A stretch of DNA of 64,000 bases from Rugalucina vietnamica (GCA_964017185.1 OZ024884.1:12625548-12689547); one strand, 5' to 3'; counted from the stretch's first letter, positions 10,214 through 20,513 are shown. A program made the numbers and translations. The notes: a model not told the origin generated them from the sequence alone.

Positions 10214-11264
10214 AGGTTTAATCCTTTGGAAGCAGTAAAAACATTCAAAGGGAGATAGTATGGACTATATTGCGCAATTTCGGGCAATGAACCCTCGTCA
10301 GTAGCCCTTTTTAAACCGACAACGAACGCCAGACTATAATTGTTCTGCAATTTCGAGAATTTACACGACGAGTCTAAATCAAAGACATATTCCTAAATTG
10401 GGTCAAATAATTAAAAATATGCTTAGAAGTATGTTTCTAAACGTGAGTGTTTTGAACACTGAATATCTTTACTGATCTCAAAGGACCGAAATAAAAATAT
10501 AATCTGCACTATGGATGATGTACGGGGAGACTTTTTACGGCCGCCACACGGCACAACACCAGCTGCAGTAATAGCAAATAAAATATAAAGGTTTAATCCT
10601 TTGGAAGCAGTAAAAACATTCAAAGGGAGATAGTATGGACTATATTGCGCAATTTCGGGCAATGAACCCTCGTCAGTAGCCCTTTTTAAACCGGCAACGA
10701 ACGCCAGACTATAATTGTTCTGCAATTTCGAGAATTTACACGACGAGTCTAAATCAAAGACATATTCCTAAATTGGGTCAAATAATTAAAAATATGCTTA
10801 GAAGTATGTTTCTAAACGTGAGTGTTTTGAACACTCTGAATATCTTTACTGATCTCAAAGGACCGAAATAAAAATATAATCTGCACTATGGATGATGTAC
10901 GGGGAGACTTTTTACGGCCGCCACACGGCACAACACCAGCTGCAGTAATAGCAAATAAAATATAAAGGTTTAATCCTTTGGAAGCAGTAAAAACATTCAA
11001 AGGGAGATAGTATGGACTATATTGCGCAATTTCGGGCAATGAACCCTCGTCAGTAGCCCTTTTTAAACCGGCAACGAACGCCAGACTATAATTGTTCTGC
11101 AATTTCGAGAATTTACACGACGAGTCTAAATCAAAGACATATTCCTAAATTGGGTCAAATAATTAAAAGTATGCTTAGAAGTATGTTTCTAAACGTGAGT
11201 GTTTTGAACACTCTGAATATCTTTACTGATCTCAAAGGACCGAAATAAAAATATAATCTGCACT
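10193..11264. mobile_element. Nested 1,072-bp insertion made of ~376-bp tandem units
   Basis: The ends are AGTGCAGA and TCTGCACT, exact 8-bp inverted repeats. GAA flanks both sides, consistent with a 3-bp target duplication. Inside are two full units (periods 375 and 377 bp, from 10203 and 10578) and a third truncated unit from 10955. Removing the insert with one GAA joins Val-Asn-Glu to Thr-Val-Arg in frame, so it interrupts a formerly continuous frame. The three near-identical minus-strand frames (10054-11102) are copies of one another and match nothing I know. The superfamily is not assigned. Confidence 0.75.
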
Positions 11265-12656
11265 GAAACAGTCAGAGAATTTTTAGGAGTTTCAAGAGAA
11301 CAAACAAATCACAAACATAGTATGGATAATGAAAAGCAGGAAGAAATCTCAAGTAAAAAGGAATCTGATGCCCCAACTGATTATGATTCTGATCATTACA
11401 GTGAGATAGATGCTAATGACCATGTTGGCAATATAGATACATTAGTGGATGATGCTGATATTGACAATAAGTGTGACAAAGTTTTTACTTTTGCACCAGG
11501 AGAAGGACAACATCCTTTAAGTCTATATAATGATAAAGATGCAGAATATTTGTGCTTCCCATCTATATTCTGTGGACAAACACCACCTAGTAAGGAAGAG
11601 AGAATTGTTCCACTTCATTATAGTGACATTGTTAAATGGGAATTGAGAAGTGTTGACAGGAGAGCTGCACAGTCAGTTCCAAATATATTCTTCAAACACA
11701 AAAAGCTACAGATGAAACAAATCAGTGATAAAGTCAACTTGGCTGTCAGAAGATGTAAAAAGCGAGGTCAAAAAATAACTGCAGCTGAAGCTAGAGATGC
11801 AAATTATTTGGACAAACTTGTAAACCTTGATGAAGGCTATTATATATTTCGTCAACTGAGAAATTCACCCGCCTATTTAGAAATGCGCAAGAAAGATATT
11901 TTTGCAATGATTAGGCAACTTTCTTTGCCTACTTGGTTTATGTCATTGTCAGCTGCTGATACTAGATGGACAGATCTGTTAAAGATGTTAGCAAAATTGA
12001 ATGATGGTATTGAATATTCTGAAACAGAATTAGAAAAGCTTACTTGGCAAGAGAAAACAAAGCTAGTTCAAAAAGACCCAGTTACATGTTCAAGGTACTT
12101 TGATCATAGGGTTCAAGAGTTCCTCAATACAATTCTAAAAAGCAGTTCTGAGCCAATTGGAAAGGTACTTGACTATTTTTATAGAGTTGAGTTTCAACAA
12201 CGTGGCTCCCCTCATATTCACATGCTTGTTTGGGTAGAAAATGCTCCAACTTTAGAAACAAAGTCAGAAGAGGAAATAATTGAATTTGTTGATGGATATC
12301 TTACCTGCAGTAGTGATAATGAGAAAACAGCAAATCTTATTAACCTTCAAAGTCACAAACATTCTAGAACCTGTAGAAAAAAAGGGAAACCAATATGCAG
12401 GTTTGGATTTCCATTGCCACCATTGCCGAAAACTATGTTGCTGTATCCTCTTGAAGAAAACATTGACAAGTACAAGAAAAAGAATGTAGAGCTCCAAAAA
12501 TCAATGAATGAGTGTAAAGAAAATGACGATATGCCATTTGAGGAGTTTCTAGAAAAAATTGCTAAAATGGACTTCGAAGACTATATTTGTTGCATAAGAA
12601 GCTTATTGAAAGCACCAAAGATTTTCTTAGCGAAAAGTGAAGGAAATGAGAAATAA
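11265..12656 (+). CDS. Helentron Rep (HUH) nuclease, N-terminal part
   Basis: The frame resumes at 11265 just after the nested insert; the first ATG is at 11322. The Helitron-like N domain follows an acidic stretch. The HUH motif is RGSPHIHMLVW, with metal ligands His298 and His300 counted from 11322. In Helitrons this domain nicks single-stranded DNA during rolling-circle transposition. The frame ends early at a frameshift near 12629: the +1 frame from 12631 carries the continuation with both catalytic tyrosines. Loss of two bases, or gain of one, explains it. Confidence 0.9.
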   Translation, partial: ETVREFLGVSREQTNHKHSMDNEKQEEISSKKESDAPTDYDSDHYSEIDANDHVGNIDTLVDDADIDNKCDKVFTFAPGEGQHPLSLYNDKDAEYLCFPSIFCGQTPPSKEERIVPLHYSDIVKWELRSVDRRAAQSVPNIFFKHKKLQMKQISDKVNLAVRRCKKRGQKITAAEARDANYLDKLVNLDEGYYIFRQLRNSPAYLEMRKKDIFAMIRQLSLPTWFMSLSAADTRWTDLLKMLAKLNDGIEYSETELEKLTWQEKTKLVQKDPVTCSRYFDHRVQEFLNTILKSSSEPIGKVLDYFYRVEFQQRGSPHIHMLVWVENAPTLETKSEEEIIEFVDGYLTCSSDNEKTANLINLQSHKHSRTCRKKGKPICRFGFPLPPLPKTMLLYPLEENIDKYKKKNVELQKSMNECKENDDMPFEEFLEKIAKMDFEDYICCIRSLLKAPKIFLAKSEGNEK

Positions 12657-13772
12657 TCCATTTAATGAAAACATACTTCTTGCCTGGAAGGCCAATCTTG
12701 ACATTCAGATTGTTCTTGAGCCATATGGTTGTGCTTCATATATAGTTGGTTATATAAGTAAATCACAAAGAGGTATGAGTGCACAACTTGATGCAGCAGC
12801 GAAAGAGGCAAGAAGAGGAAATCTTGACCTAAAGAAACAAGTCAGGCATATTGGGAATGTATTTTCTAACTGTGTTGAGGTCAGTGCTCAAGAAGCTGTT
12901 TATCTTGATCTGCAAATTCCTTTGACAAAATGTACGAGGGATATTGTTTTCATCAACACATCTATACCAGAAGAAAGAATCTTTCTGTTAAAGCCAAAAG
13001 CTGCTCTTGATGAACTTCCCGCTGAATCCACGGATGTTGAATCTGAAAATGTTATACAGAGGTATTCTAAAAGACCCAGGCAGCTTGGGAAATTATGTTT
13101 AGCTGATTATGTCTCTAAAGTTGATGTTACTTATCCAAAAGGGAATAAGTTTTCAGAGAAAGTTGATGACACTAATGATGATGACAGTTTTGTCAATAGC
13201 TCTGGTGATGAAAGTGATGACAGCTTTGATGATAATAATAGTCAAAGTTCAGACCTGTTGTTTGAAGCAAAAAATGGAACAAAATACAAGAAAAGAAAAG
13301 TACCAAGAATAATAAGGTATGTAAGATACAACAGAAAAAGGGATCCAGAAAATTACTTTAGAGAGCAGCTTATGCTTTTTGTACCTTGGCGAAATGAACA
13401 GAAGGATTTGATAGGTTCTTTTGGAACATATGAAGCTCGGTATAACTCAGTGCAGACATCCCTGGTGTCCAAAAGAAATGAGTATGAGCATCATGCTGAA
13501 GAGCTTGAGATTGCAAGACAAATGATGGAAAATGAGGAAAGGGACTATGATCAAATTGCACCAAATGCAGAGCAAGAAAATAGAGAGACAGAAGAAGAAG
13601 GGTCAGCAGAATCAGAAAAATTTGTTTGCTTTAACCCAAGCAGAGTTGTAGAGCAGAGGCATTATGACATTGGAATAGAATTACAGTCAACTTGCTCAAT
13701 GCCACCAGTAGAAACAAGTGGTATTTTATTACCAGATGATGAATATTGTTACGATATGTTTTATCGTATAAT
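12631..13772 (+). CDS. Helentron Rep C-terminal part with Y2 tyrosines, plus linker
   Basis: Read from the frameshift; a GTG at 12637 is only a formal start. The Rep tyrosine motif CASYIVGYISKSQRG gives Tyr35 and Tyr39, spaced as in Helitron Y2 Reps, and the Lys after them is kept. A long acidic, Ser/Asp-rich linker follows (about residues 165-215), then a basic patch and a charged helix leading toward the helicase. At 13773 an intron-like segment begins. Read through, the frame ends at 13899 after hydrophobic, out-of-family sequence. Confidence 0.88.
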
Positions 13773-13870
13773 GTACCTGATTGTTACTTTGGTTTTTTCC
13801 CACCTCGGTTTTTGGAGTGGGAATCTTTTTCTGATTGCGTCTTTTCCTGATCTTTGCCTACTTGTACCTT
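13749..13870 (+). repeat. Dispersed repeat inside the helicase gene
   Basis: About 120 bp related to 29267-29388 (shared: TACCTGATTGT, TCGGTTTTTGGAGTGG, TTTCTGATTGCG, TTGCCTAC, TGTACCTT). It overlaps the proposed intron and breaks the frame if not removed. Confidence 0.8.
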
Positions 13871-13885
13871 TTTACAACTACTCAG
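13773..13885 (+). other. Probable 113-nt intron in the Helentron transcript
   Basis: GT at 13773 (GTACCTG) and AG at 13884-13885 after TTTTTACAACTACTC. Splicing joins frame 1 to frame 0 exactly, giving a continuous passage from DDEY into SLNLRQREFF, the start of the helicase. The acceptor lies just outside the dispersed repeat, so an inserted repeat may have been tolerated as an intron. The alternative is a plain disabling insertion. Confidence 0.55.
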
Positions 13886-15068
13886 AAGTCTTAATTTGAG
13901 ACAAAGAGAATTCTTTAACCATATTGTGCACTGGATTAAATGTAAAGATGAACCGGTTTATGCTTTTCTAACAGGAGGGGCAGGTGTTGGTAAATCAGTA
14001 GTGATTCGAGCACTTTACCAAAGTCTGTTCAGGATTTTGAATTTGAAAGATGGAGAAAATCCAGATGATAAAAGAATTCTGCTGTGTGCTTACATGGGCT
14101 TTGCTGCTTTTAATATTAGTGGCCAAACCATTTGCTCTGCATTCCACAGGAAAATGTATCAAAAGGGAACCAATCATCTTGCAGCTGATGAGTTAAATAC
14201 GTTCAGAATTAAGTACAGACATCTGAAAATTATCATTATTGATGAAATATCAATGGTAGGCAACATGACACTAAGCTTTATTGACACTCGCTTACAGCAG
14301 CTGATGGGAACAAAAGAAGTTTTTGGTGGTTTAAGTGTTATCGCTGTTGGGGATCTTTACCAACTTAAGCCAGTAGGTGATTACTTGATAAGTCTTGATT
14401 TGAAAAAGGGAGCATCTTCGCTGGGAAGGAATTTATGGAAAGAGCTCTTTACAATGTATGAATTGGTTGATATCATGAGACAGAAAGACGATCTAGCATT
14501 CGCACAGTTATTAAACCGACTTCGATTGAACGAAATGACAGAGGAAGACAAACAAAAGCTGCAGACACGTGTTGTTGACCGTGAAACTGGTGACTATCCA
14601 AAGGATGCTCTTCATTTGTTTGCACAGAATTATTATGTAGACCAACACAATGACACTATTTTGAGTCAGTTGCCAGGAGAAAAGTATGTGATATCATGCC
14701 ATGACAGTGTTGTCTCAGCAAACATTCCTGCCAACAGGCACCAGTCCTTGATTGATAAGCTCCCAAAGGACTATGGACAAACAGGCCAGCTAAAGAAATC
14801 ATTGACAGTAGTTGTTGGAATGATTGTTGTTCATACAGCTAATGTAGATGTAGAAGATGGTTTAACCAATGGTGCTACTGGTGTGGTAAAACACATTGAC
14901 TTCAGGTGGATGGAAGGAACAAACCGTCCTAGCATTATTTGGGTATTGTTTGATGACCCTCGAGTTGGTAGAGCAACACGTGAGAAAAACAGGAAATTTT
15001 ACAACTCAAGCATTCATGCAGACTGGACACCTGTATTTGAAACACAGCGAACATTTATAAATACATAA
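13886..15068 (+). CDS. Helentron PIF1-type helicase domain
   Basis: Continuous frame also open upstream from 13854. Numbered from 13854, Walker A is GGAGVGKS (residues 41-48), Walker B is IIIDEISMVG (Asp130-Glu131) and motif III is GDLYQLKP (Asp167, Gln170). TNGATGVV near the end matches the SF1B family before the 2B region. It would unwind DNA during rolling-circle transposition. The frame stops at 15066-15068 because of one extra T. The next frame from 15070 continues with YKTFQRSQFP and the last helicase motifs. Confidence 0.92.
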
Positions 15069-15069
15069 C

Positions 15070-16017
15070 TACAAAACATTTCAGAGAAGCCAATTTCCAG
15101 TGACACCAGCCTCGGGCAAATCAGTCTGGAAAGCTGAAGGTGCAACAGTTAACAAGGTAGTTGTTGATTTGTCCCAGAAGGAGACAAGGAAAATACCACA
15201 CATTCACTATGTTGCATTTAGTAGAGTGAAAAAGCTGGAAGATTTATATATACTGAATATGAATGAAGCTGCTATGGCATTAGATGATGATGTGAATATA
15301 GAAATGAAAAGGCTACGCACAGATGCTACCTTAGAACTATGTTATGTTCCGCTGTATAAAATTGGTTCAGACAAAACCAAAATTGCATTCAATAATGCTA
15401 GATCCTTGCATAAACATTATAAAGATGTTCAATTTGAACCAAATGTATTGGCAGCAGATATCATTGGATTTGCTGAAACAAGGTTATGTAGTAGGGATGA
15501 AAATGGACATTTTGCCCTGAAGCGGTTTAGACTTGTTAGGCTTGATGATACAGTAAAAGAGGCAAACAACAGACCATATCATGGACTTGCATTGTATGTA
15601 AAGGAGTACTTGCAGATTCAGAAAGTCATGAAAATGCAATGTAAGTCATTTGAATTCATATTCACTGGCACATTCAGCATTCAACGAGGTTATGTTCAAG
15701 TTGTTGTGTTGTACAAATACCCAAAAAGTTCACAGACTGATTTTAGAAATGATATTCGCTGTCATCTTAGGCCAGTTATTGACCTGAATGCTAAATTGGT
15801 CATATTAGGGGACTTCAACATACAGATAGATGGTGCCAGTACAGGATTTGTGGATTTTGTGGAGACATTATTCGGATGTATGCAACATATTAAACAATGT
15901 ACAACTGACTGTGGATCTGTACTAGATTTGATATTTTCAAATTCTGGAGGGTTTTGTGATGTCATTGAGGCATATTGGTCTGATCATAAAATTATATATT
16001 GTGCCTTAGACAAATAG
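15070..16017 (+). CDS. Helentron helicase C-terminus fused to APE-like (EEP) endonuclease
   Basis: The first ~50 residues finish the helicase: SVWKAEGAT is motif V with Trp where the family usually has His, and HYVAFSRV is motif VI. From residue ~95 the exonuclease-endonuclease-phosphatase fold follows, with its motifs in order (numbered from 15100): NNARSL (Asn99), AETRL (Glu126), LGDFN (Asp238, Asn240), VLDLIFS and SDHKI (Asp295, His296). A C-terminal EEP domain separates Helentrons from ordinary Helitrons. No reverse transcriptase follows, so this is not a LINE remnant. The EEP part is intact; the Trp substitution may weaken the helicase. Confidence 0.92.
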   Translation, partial: YKTFQRSQFPVTPASGKSVWKAEGATVNKVVVDLSQKETRKIPHIHYVAFSRVKKLEDLYILNMNEAAMALDDDVNIEMKRLRTDATLELCYVPLYKIGSDKTKIAFNNARSLHKHYKDVQFEPNVLAADIIGFAETRLCSRDENGHFALKRFRLVRLDDTVKEANNRPYHGLALYVKEYLQIQKVMKMQCKSFEFIFTGTFSIQRGYVQVVVLYKYPKSSQTDFRNDIRCHLRPVIDLNAKLVILGDFNIQIDGASTGFVDFVETLFGCMQHIKQCTTDCGSVLDLIFSNSGGFCDVIEAYWSDHKIIYCALDK

Positions 16018-16165
16018 ATATGTTACTTGGTTCAGATAAATCACTGTATCTCTAAAATTTTTCAGCTTGTGTATCATTACAGAGTAGAGAATTGAAGAGA
16101 AAAATTGCAGGACATAACCCCACTAGGTCTTAAATTTGGTGGTTTAGCAAGTTTTGGGGTTGCCA

Positions 16166-16198
<33 letters not shown>

Positions 16199-17984
16199 CT
16201 TGACATATTCTCAAATAAAAATTCTGGAGAGATTAGATGATAAACACTATAATTATTTCTCACTTTTTTCACATTTGAGTGAGGTATTATCCTTATGTGT
16301 TCTCTTTACTCTTTTTTATGTATGAGTCCAATTGTAACTTTTTTGTAATGTATTCCTCAAAATATATGTAGAATTAATGAGACTGTGACTATAACATCTG
16401 ACTTAAATAGAATCTCAAATATACAGTAAATTATTGATTTCCGTTAAAGGAAGCAGTTTGATGCATTGTAAAAATTTTATTGTAATGATACGGTGATAAC
16501 TGATATAGCAAGTGCTTTATAGTTTTATATAGATAATGTATAAAGGTTCGGAAAGCAGATATGCTTTGTTGCAGGGTTCTGCAAAAAGATATTATTCAAT
16601 GTGACGAACAGCAAGTGGCAGTGCTTTTTTATTTTAAAGAATCTGGATATAAATGGATGGCTGTGAGTTTTGGACAGATTCTCATGTTGCTCCACAAATG
16701 TATAGTTACATAGAGCTTGATACAGTGTTGATTATAATGAACATCATGATCAAAAGAATATATAATTTGCAAATATGTACATATTATATAGATCTAAATG
16801 AAAATGAAGAACTTGAAAATGCTAGATTGAAAAAATAATATATATATCCTATCAGTGCATGCATTTGTATTTTGTTATGTTAAAACTTGCATACAATCTT
16901 ATGTTCATTGACAAGTTCATGAATATATTGTCCAGTAATAATGTGACATTACTTTACCTATTTTCCATGTTGTGGTCTACTCTAGTATAGTTGTTAGATT
17001 GTGTTAAACTGTACCATTACATTGTTTTTTTACAAGGTATCTATTTTAGTCACAGAAATGTACTAGCATAAGTTCAGTCTTGGAATGTTTCCGACTCTTA
17101 ATGTTATAGACACAGTCTCATGACTTCTAAATCTATCATTCAAGATTCAGGATTAAGTTTCTTCATCTTTTTTCTTCATTTTTTAAAATGTTGTCATTAG
17201 ATTACAATAGCTCTCATTTGTGTAGTATTTTTGTGTTTTAATTGTAAGTGCCTAATTTTAATGGATTTTAATAGAAAACTATAAGAATCAGTGTAGTGTG
17301 ATTCAATGAATAAAAGTATTGGATAAAGAAACTAGTTGTTTTCACTGAAACTCCAACTGCAGCAACTAATTTGGCTTGCCTGGGTAGCACTGTTGAAATG
17401 GTGACAGTTGATTCTGACCTATTGATTACAAAGTTGGATATGAAAGGACAGAGAAGTAGAAGGTATTAAAGCAATGATCATAACTGGCACAATGAGAACA
17501 AAGTCTAAGAACATATAGTCAATAACCAAATTTACAAATAGGTACTGATACAAGGACAACATAATATGGTAAGCAGAGTGAACAGCTGTTTCCCAAAAGG
17601 TGACCAAACTCCACACCAAAATATAAACTAGAGAGAACCCTAGTAAAAGTACCATCTTTGAAAGCTCATCAATAGAAGTTTACTGTAATTGGATTTAACT
17701 AATTTTAGAGGTGTTTAATATTATGTTCAAAAAGATGAGGTATAAAGTAAAAAATAACAAAACTGCAACAATTTACTTCTGCCACCTTCTACAGCATTCA
17801 TTAAATGCATATGTCAAGTAGAAATAGACAATTTTATATTGAATAAAATGCTGACAAGAACTGGCCCAATTTGAAGGTAATACAAATCTTTCATCAGATT
17901 TGGTCAGTTGAGTTCATGTTTTATGTCCCACTCAATAGATAAGGGCATATGGATTCAGAGCTTACTTTTAAAGTCTTGACAAAA
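16018..17984. other. Helentron 3' non-coding interior
   Basis: AT-rich with a 29-T run at ~16171-16199, preceded by GGTGG/CCACC pairing. Short frames here have no recognisable domain. Confidence 0.4.
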
Positions 17985-18052
17985 GACTGGAGAAATCTGG
18001 GACTTAACCCAGGATCTTGAGGAGTAGCTTAACCAACATGCCACAGAGGCTT
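17985..18052 (-). repeat. Possible tRNA-derived SINE head, decayed
   Basis: Read on the minus strand it gives TGGCATGTTGGTTAAGC (A-box-like) and GATCCTGGGTTAAGTCCC (B-box-like). No SINE tail was found beside it. Confidence 0.3.
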
Positions 18053-18113
18053 TGGTTGCACCTGAATGCCCTCCCAAAACAGTTGATAGCTTTCTATAAG
18101 TTTTTATATGAAA

Positions 18114-18158
18114 GACCTCAGGTGAGCGTTTGCAGGACCATTGGTCCTCTGGTTTTGA
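18114..18158 (+). other. Helentron 3' terminus
   Basis: CTCAGGTGAGCG (inverse of the 5' tip) is followed by AGGACCATTGGTCCT, a hairpin with 7-bp arms, then CTGG. It is nearly identical to 23265-23299 and to the complement of 62241-62276. The base after it is T, as in the other copies. Confidence 0.85.
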
Positions 18159-18342
18159 AAAAGAAATTTCAGGAATATGATCAGATAATAAAATTTAAAC
18201 AGTGTTGACCCTGATCAGTTTTAACAAAATGTGGCATCTGATCTGGGTCCAAAGTGTTTGTAAAGGTCATCAGCAGACGGCGCAGGCAAGAAGAGAGTTA
18301 ATGGCGGTGACATATTAGCCGTCTGCATGGCATCCAATGAAT

Positions 18343-18576
18343 GAGCCACCTTATGGGAAAACCAACAATATGGTTTCCGAACAGGTCCTACACAAACCGG
18401 CCTGTACAGCTACAGAAGCAGTCTAGAAGCTTGAAATTTTGGAGTTAAGTAGAGGAGGAATTGTATTATCCGAGGAGTGAAAACAAAGGCGCTGATCAGC
18501 TTCGCGGTTACCGCGAAGCTGATCTGCGCCTTTGTTTACGCCTATGCAGATTGTTGGTTTTCCCATGGGGCGGCTC
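18343..18576 (+). mobile_element. MITE-A copy
   Basis: Full length (234 bp), CAAC-type ends, core CTTCGCGG/CCGCGAAG. The flanks do not match as a target duplication. Confidence 0.9.
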
Positions 18577-18621
18577 TATTATAGACTAGAGCAGTAAGCT
18601 GTCAGGTTCTTCATCATATAT

Positions 18622-18827
18622 GAGCCATTACGCGAGAAAAACGGCCTTCAGGGTTTCCGTTCAGATCCGACACAAACAGGCCTGTACGGCCGCAGAAGAT
18701 GGCTAGAAGCTTGAAATTTTGGATATATAAGAAGATGAAGCATTGTACATGTGCTGTCTAATAAGCGAATTAGCTGTGCAGTGACTGCACAGCTGATCTG
18801 CGCCTTTGTTTTCTCATGACGCTGCTC
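18622..18827 (+). mobile_element. MITE-A copy with damaged core
   Basis: 206 bp. The left core arm is mostly lost and the right arm (CTGCACAG) remains. ATAT flanks both sides. Confidence 0.85.
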
Positions 18828-18939
18828 ATATTATATTTTTATATGGAATAATGGTTTGAAACGCATGCAAAATCTGAGAGTGAGGTTAGCTCTGTGAAAC
18901 AACTGTAATTTTGTTCTCTTTATGCAGCTAATGCAGAGC

Positions 18940-19180
18940 TTTTTGGGGAATTTTTGGTACCGATGATATTGGGGAAAGAATAGCACAATTTTGGGAAAAA
19001 ATAGCAATATTTGGGGAGAGTGGGGGGGGGGGGGGAGGGGAGATAGTGCAATGTTTAGGCAAATTGGGAAAGTTTACTCATAAAATTTGGATTTTTCTGC
19101 TATTATTTGGGAATCTTTCAGGTCATTGGGGATTTTTTTCAGCCAGTTGGGAAAAATTTTGGTACTGGAAACCAGTTTTG
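18940..19180. repeat. GGGGAA-rich low-complexity repeat with poly-G
   Basis: Repeated TTGGGGAAAGAATAGCA-like words around a poly-G run at ~19021-19034. The 81-codon frame here reflects the repetition. Confidence 0.6.
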
Positions 19181-19242
19181 GTACAAGTTTTGTATAGAGA
19201 AAAAGCTTTGCGATGCTATTCTTCACCCCCATGCCCTGTAGA

Positions 19243-19516
19243 CATTACGAAAACATGCCCATGCAATATACAGAGATTTTTAAAGTTGTAAAAAATGAAA
19301 ATTTTCAGTAGAAAAAATTTGACATTTTTTCTAATTTTTGCTTAAAACATAGATTGTGGGTACTCGTTAGAACCGAGGCGGTTCTAACGAGTACCCACAA
19401 TCTATGTTTTGGAGCAAAAAAATCAGAAAAGTAGGTATACCCTGCATACCCCAGTTTTGCTATATAAAAAGTGGGGTATAATGGGGTATTTATTTCGCGG
19501 ACATGTTATCCTGATG
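19243..19516 (+). mobile_element. MITE-B copy
   Basis: Ends CATTACGAAAACATG and CATGTTATCCTGATG. The core palindrome has lost its centre, leaving GTTAGAACC-GAGG-CGGTTCTAAC flanked by TGGGTACTC/GAGTACCCA. Confidence 0.85.
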
Positions 19517-20050
19517 AGAAGAGTGGGATATGGTATGGGTAGTGGAGAGAGGACTGGTTTGGTTCTGGTTATGCCATTATCATTGATTTTTATTGACCTA
19601 TATAGATAAGTAATAATGGCAAGGAAGCAGCGCAAACTAGGCCGCTCATGTACAGCGCAAACTAGGCCACTCAGGTACTTAGTATGTTCATAATGTCAAT
19701 GACACAATGGGGTTACCCACTTCAAACCCAGAGAAAACTTGGGTACATCCTTTCTGTGGCAAGATGCATGCTTGTGTACTAAGTCAAAGGCATTTAATTT
19801 ATAGTCTCAGGTCCTAAGAGAATTTATATACTGTCATGACAATGTGAAAAAACAAAGATACTGTGTTCAGACTGCAGAACCAGACCAGACTTTTGTTAAT
19901 TTCACCCATGGTCTTGAAGGTTTGATTTCTTTTGATCAAGTTAACACCCATTTTACAGTATCACAGTGTCATGGAGTTTATTAGCAGACAATTGGCAGCT
20001 CTATTTTACACATTAACACTGTTTGGTGCACATGCTACAGTCATATGTAC
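19517..20050. other. Intergenic, nothing recognised
   Basis: CGCAAACTAGGCC occurs twice (~19631 and ~19658). No gene is visible. Confidence 0.35.
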
Positions 20051-20130
20051 AGGTCAACCTCATTATAACACTATCTTTGAAGTCCAGAGATTCAGACCGT
20101 GTTGTAAGTGAAACTGTGTTCTAATGAGTG
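20051..20130. repeat. CTCATTATAA dispersed repeat
   Basis: CCTCATTATAACACTATCTT and the following ~60 bp are related to 40384-40460. Confidence 0.5.
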
Positions 20131-20513
20131 TTTATACAGTTTGTGGTTTAAAATGTTTTCTTGGGAGCTGGGGAAGCTGTCAAGGCTGACTACCCCTCCA
20201 AAATGGCAATTGATGCGAACAGCAAGATAAGGGTTAATATAACACACCTCATTGTCTACACGCCAGCGCGTAGACACTGACCTACTTACATAATTAAATT
20301 GCAAGACAACTCATACACTTCTCTACAACTGCAACTGCACGTTTGAGTCTAGTGGCTTGACCATCGTGTTAGTAGGGTTCCGGGTCATTTTGCCAAGGAC
20401 CGTGTAAACACCCAAAAACACCCATGCAAACCTACCTTTGGTTGGTAACATTTGTACCAATGGTGCAGTAGGTACCAAAATGGGGCAAATTGTTAAATTC
20501 GTGGAACTGGTGC

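Larger units (their letters stand above)
3796..18158 (+). mobile_element. Helentron (Helitron2-type), near-complete autonomous copy, 14.4 kb
   Basis: The boundaries come from termini shared with smaller repeats in this window. The 5' end at 3796 matches 21525 onward, and the 3' end at 18158 matches 23299 and the complement of 62241. The terminal GCTCACCTGAG is inverted as CTCAGGTGAGC about 24 bp inside the 3' end, the asymmetric arrangement known for Helentrons. The 3' tip carries a 7-bp-arm hairpin. A T flanks each side, fitting T|T insertion without target duplication. Rep, helicase and endonuclease frames run in the same direction between the ends. This copy is disrupted by a nested insertion and frameshifts. 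No MITE-A or MITE-B copy lies inside it, although they occur every 1-2 kb in the repeat-rich DNA downstream. Joining the two ends into one element is an inference. Confidence 0.75.

Noticed and set aside
10054..11102. Three near-identical minus-strand frames starting MQNNYSLAF
   Set aside because: They mirror the three tandem units of the nested insertion. The first overlaps the Helentron coding strand, and no family is recognisable.
15370..16017. Endonuclease domain as a LINE retrotransposon remnant
   Set aside because: It is fused in frame to helicase motifs and no reverse transcriptase follows. A C-terminal EEP is normal for Helentrons.
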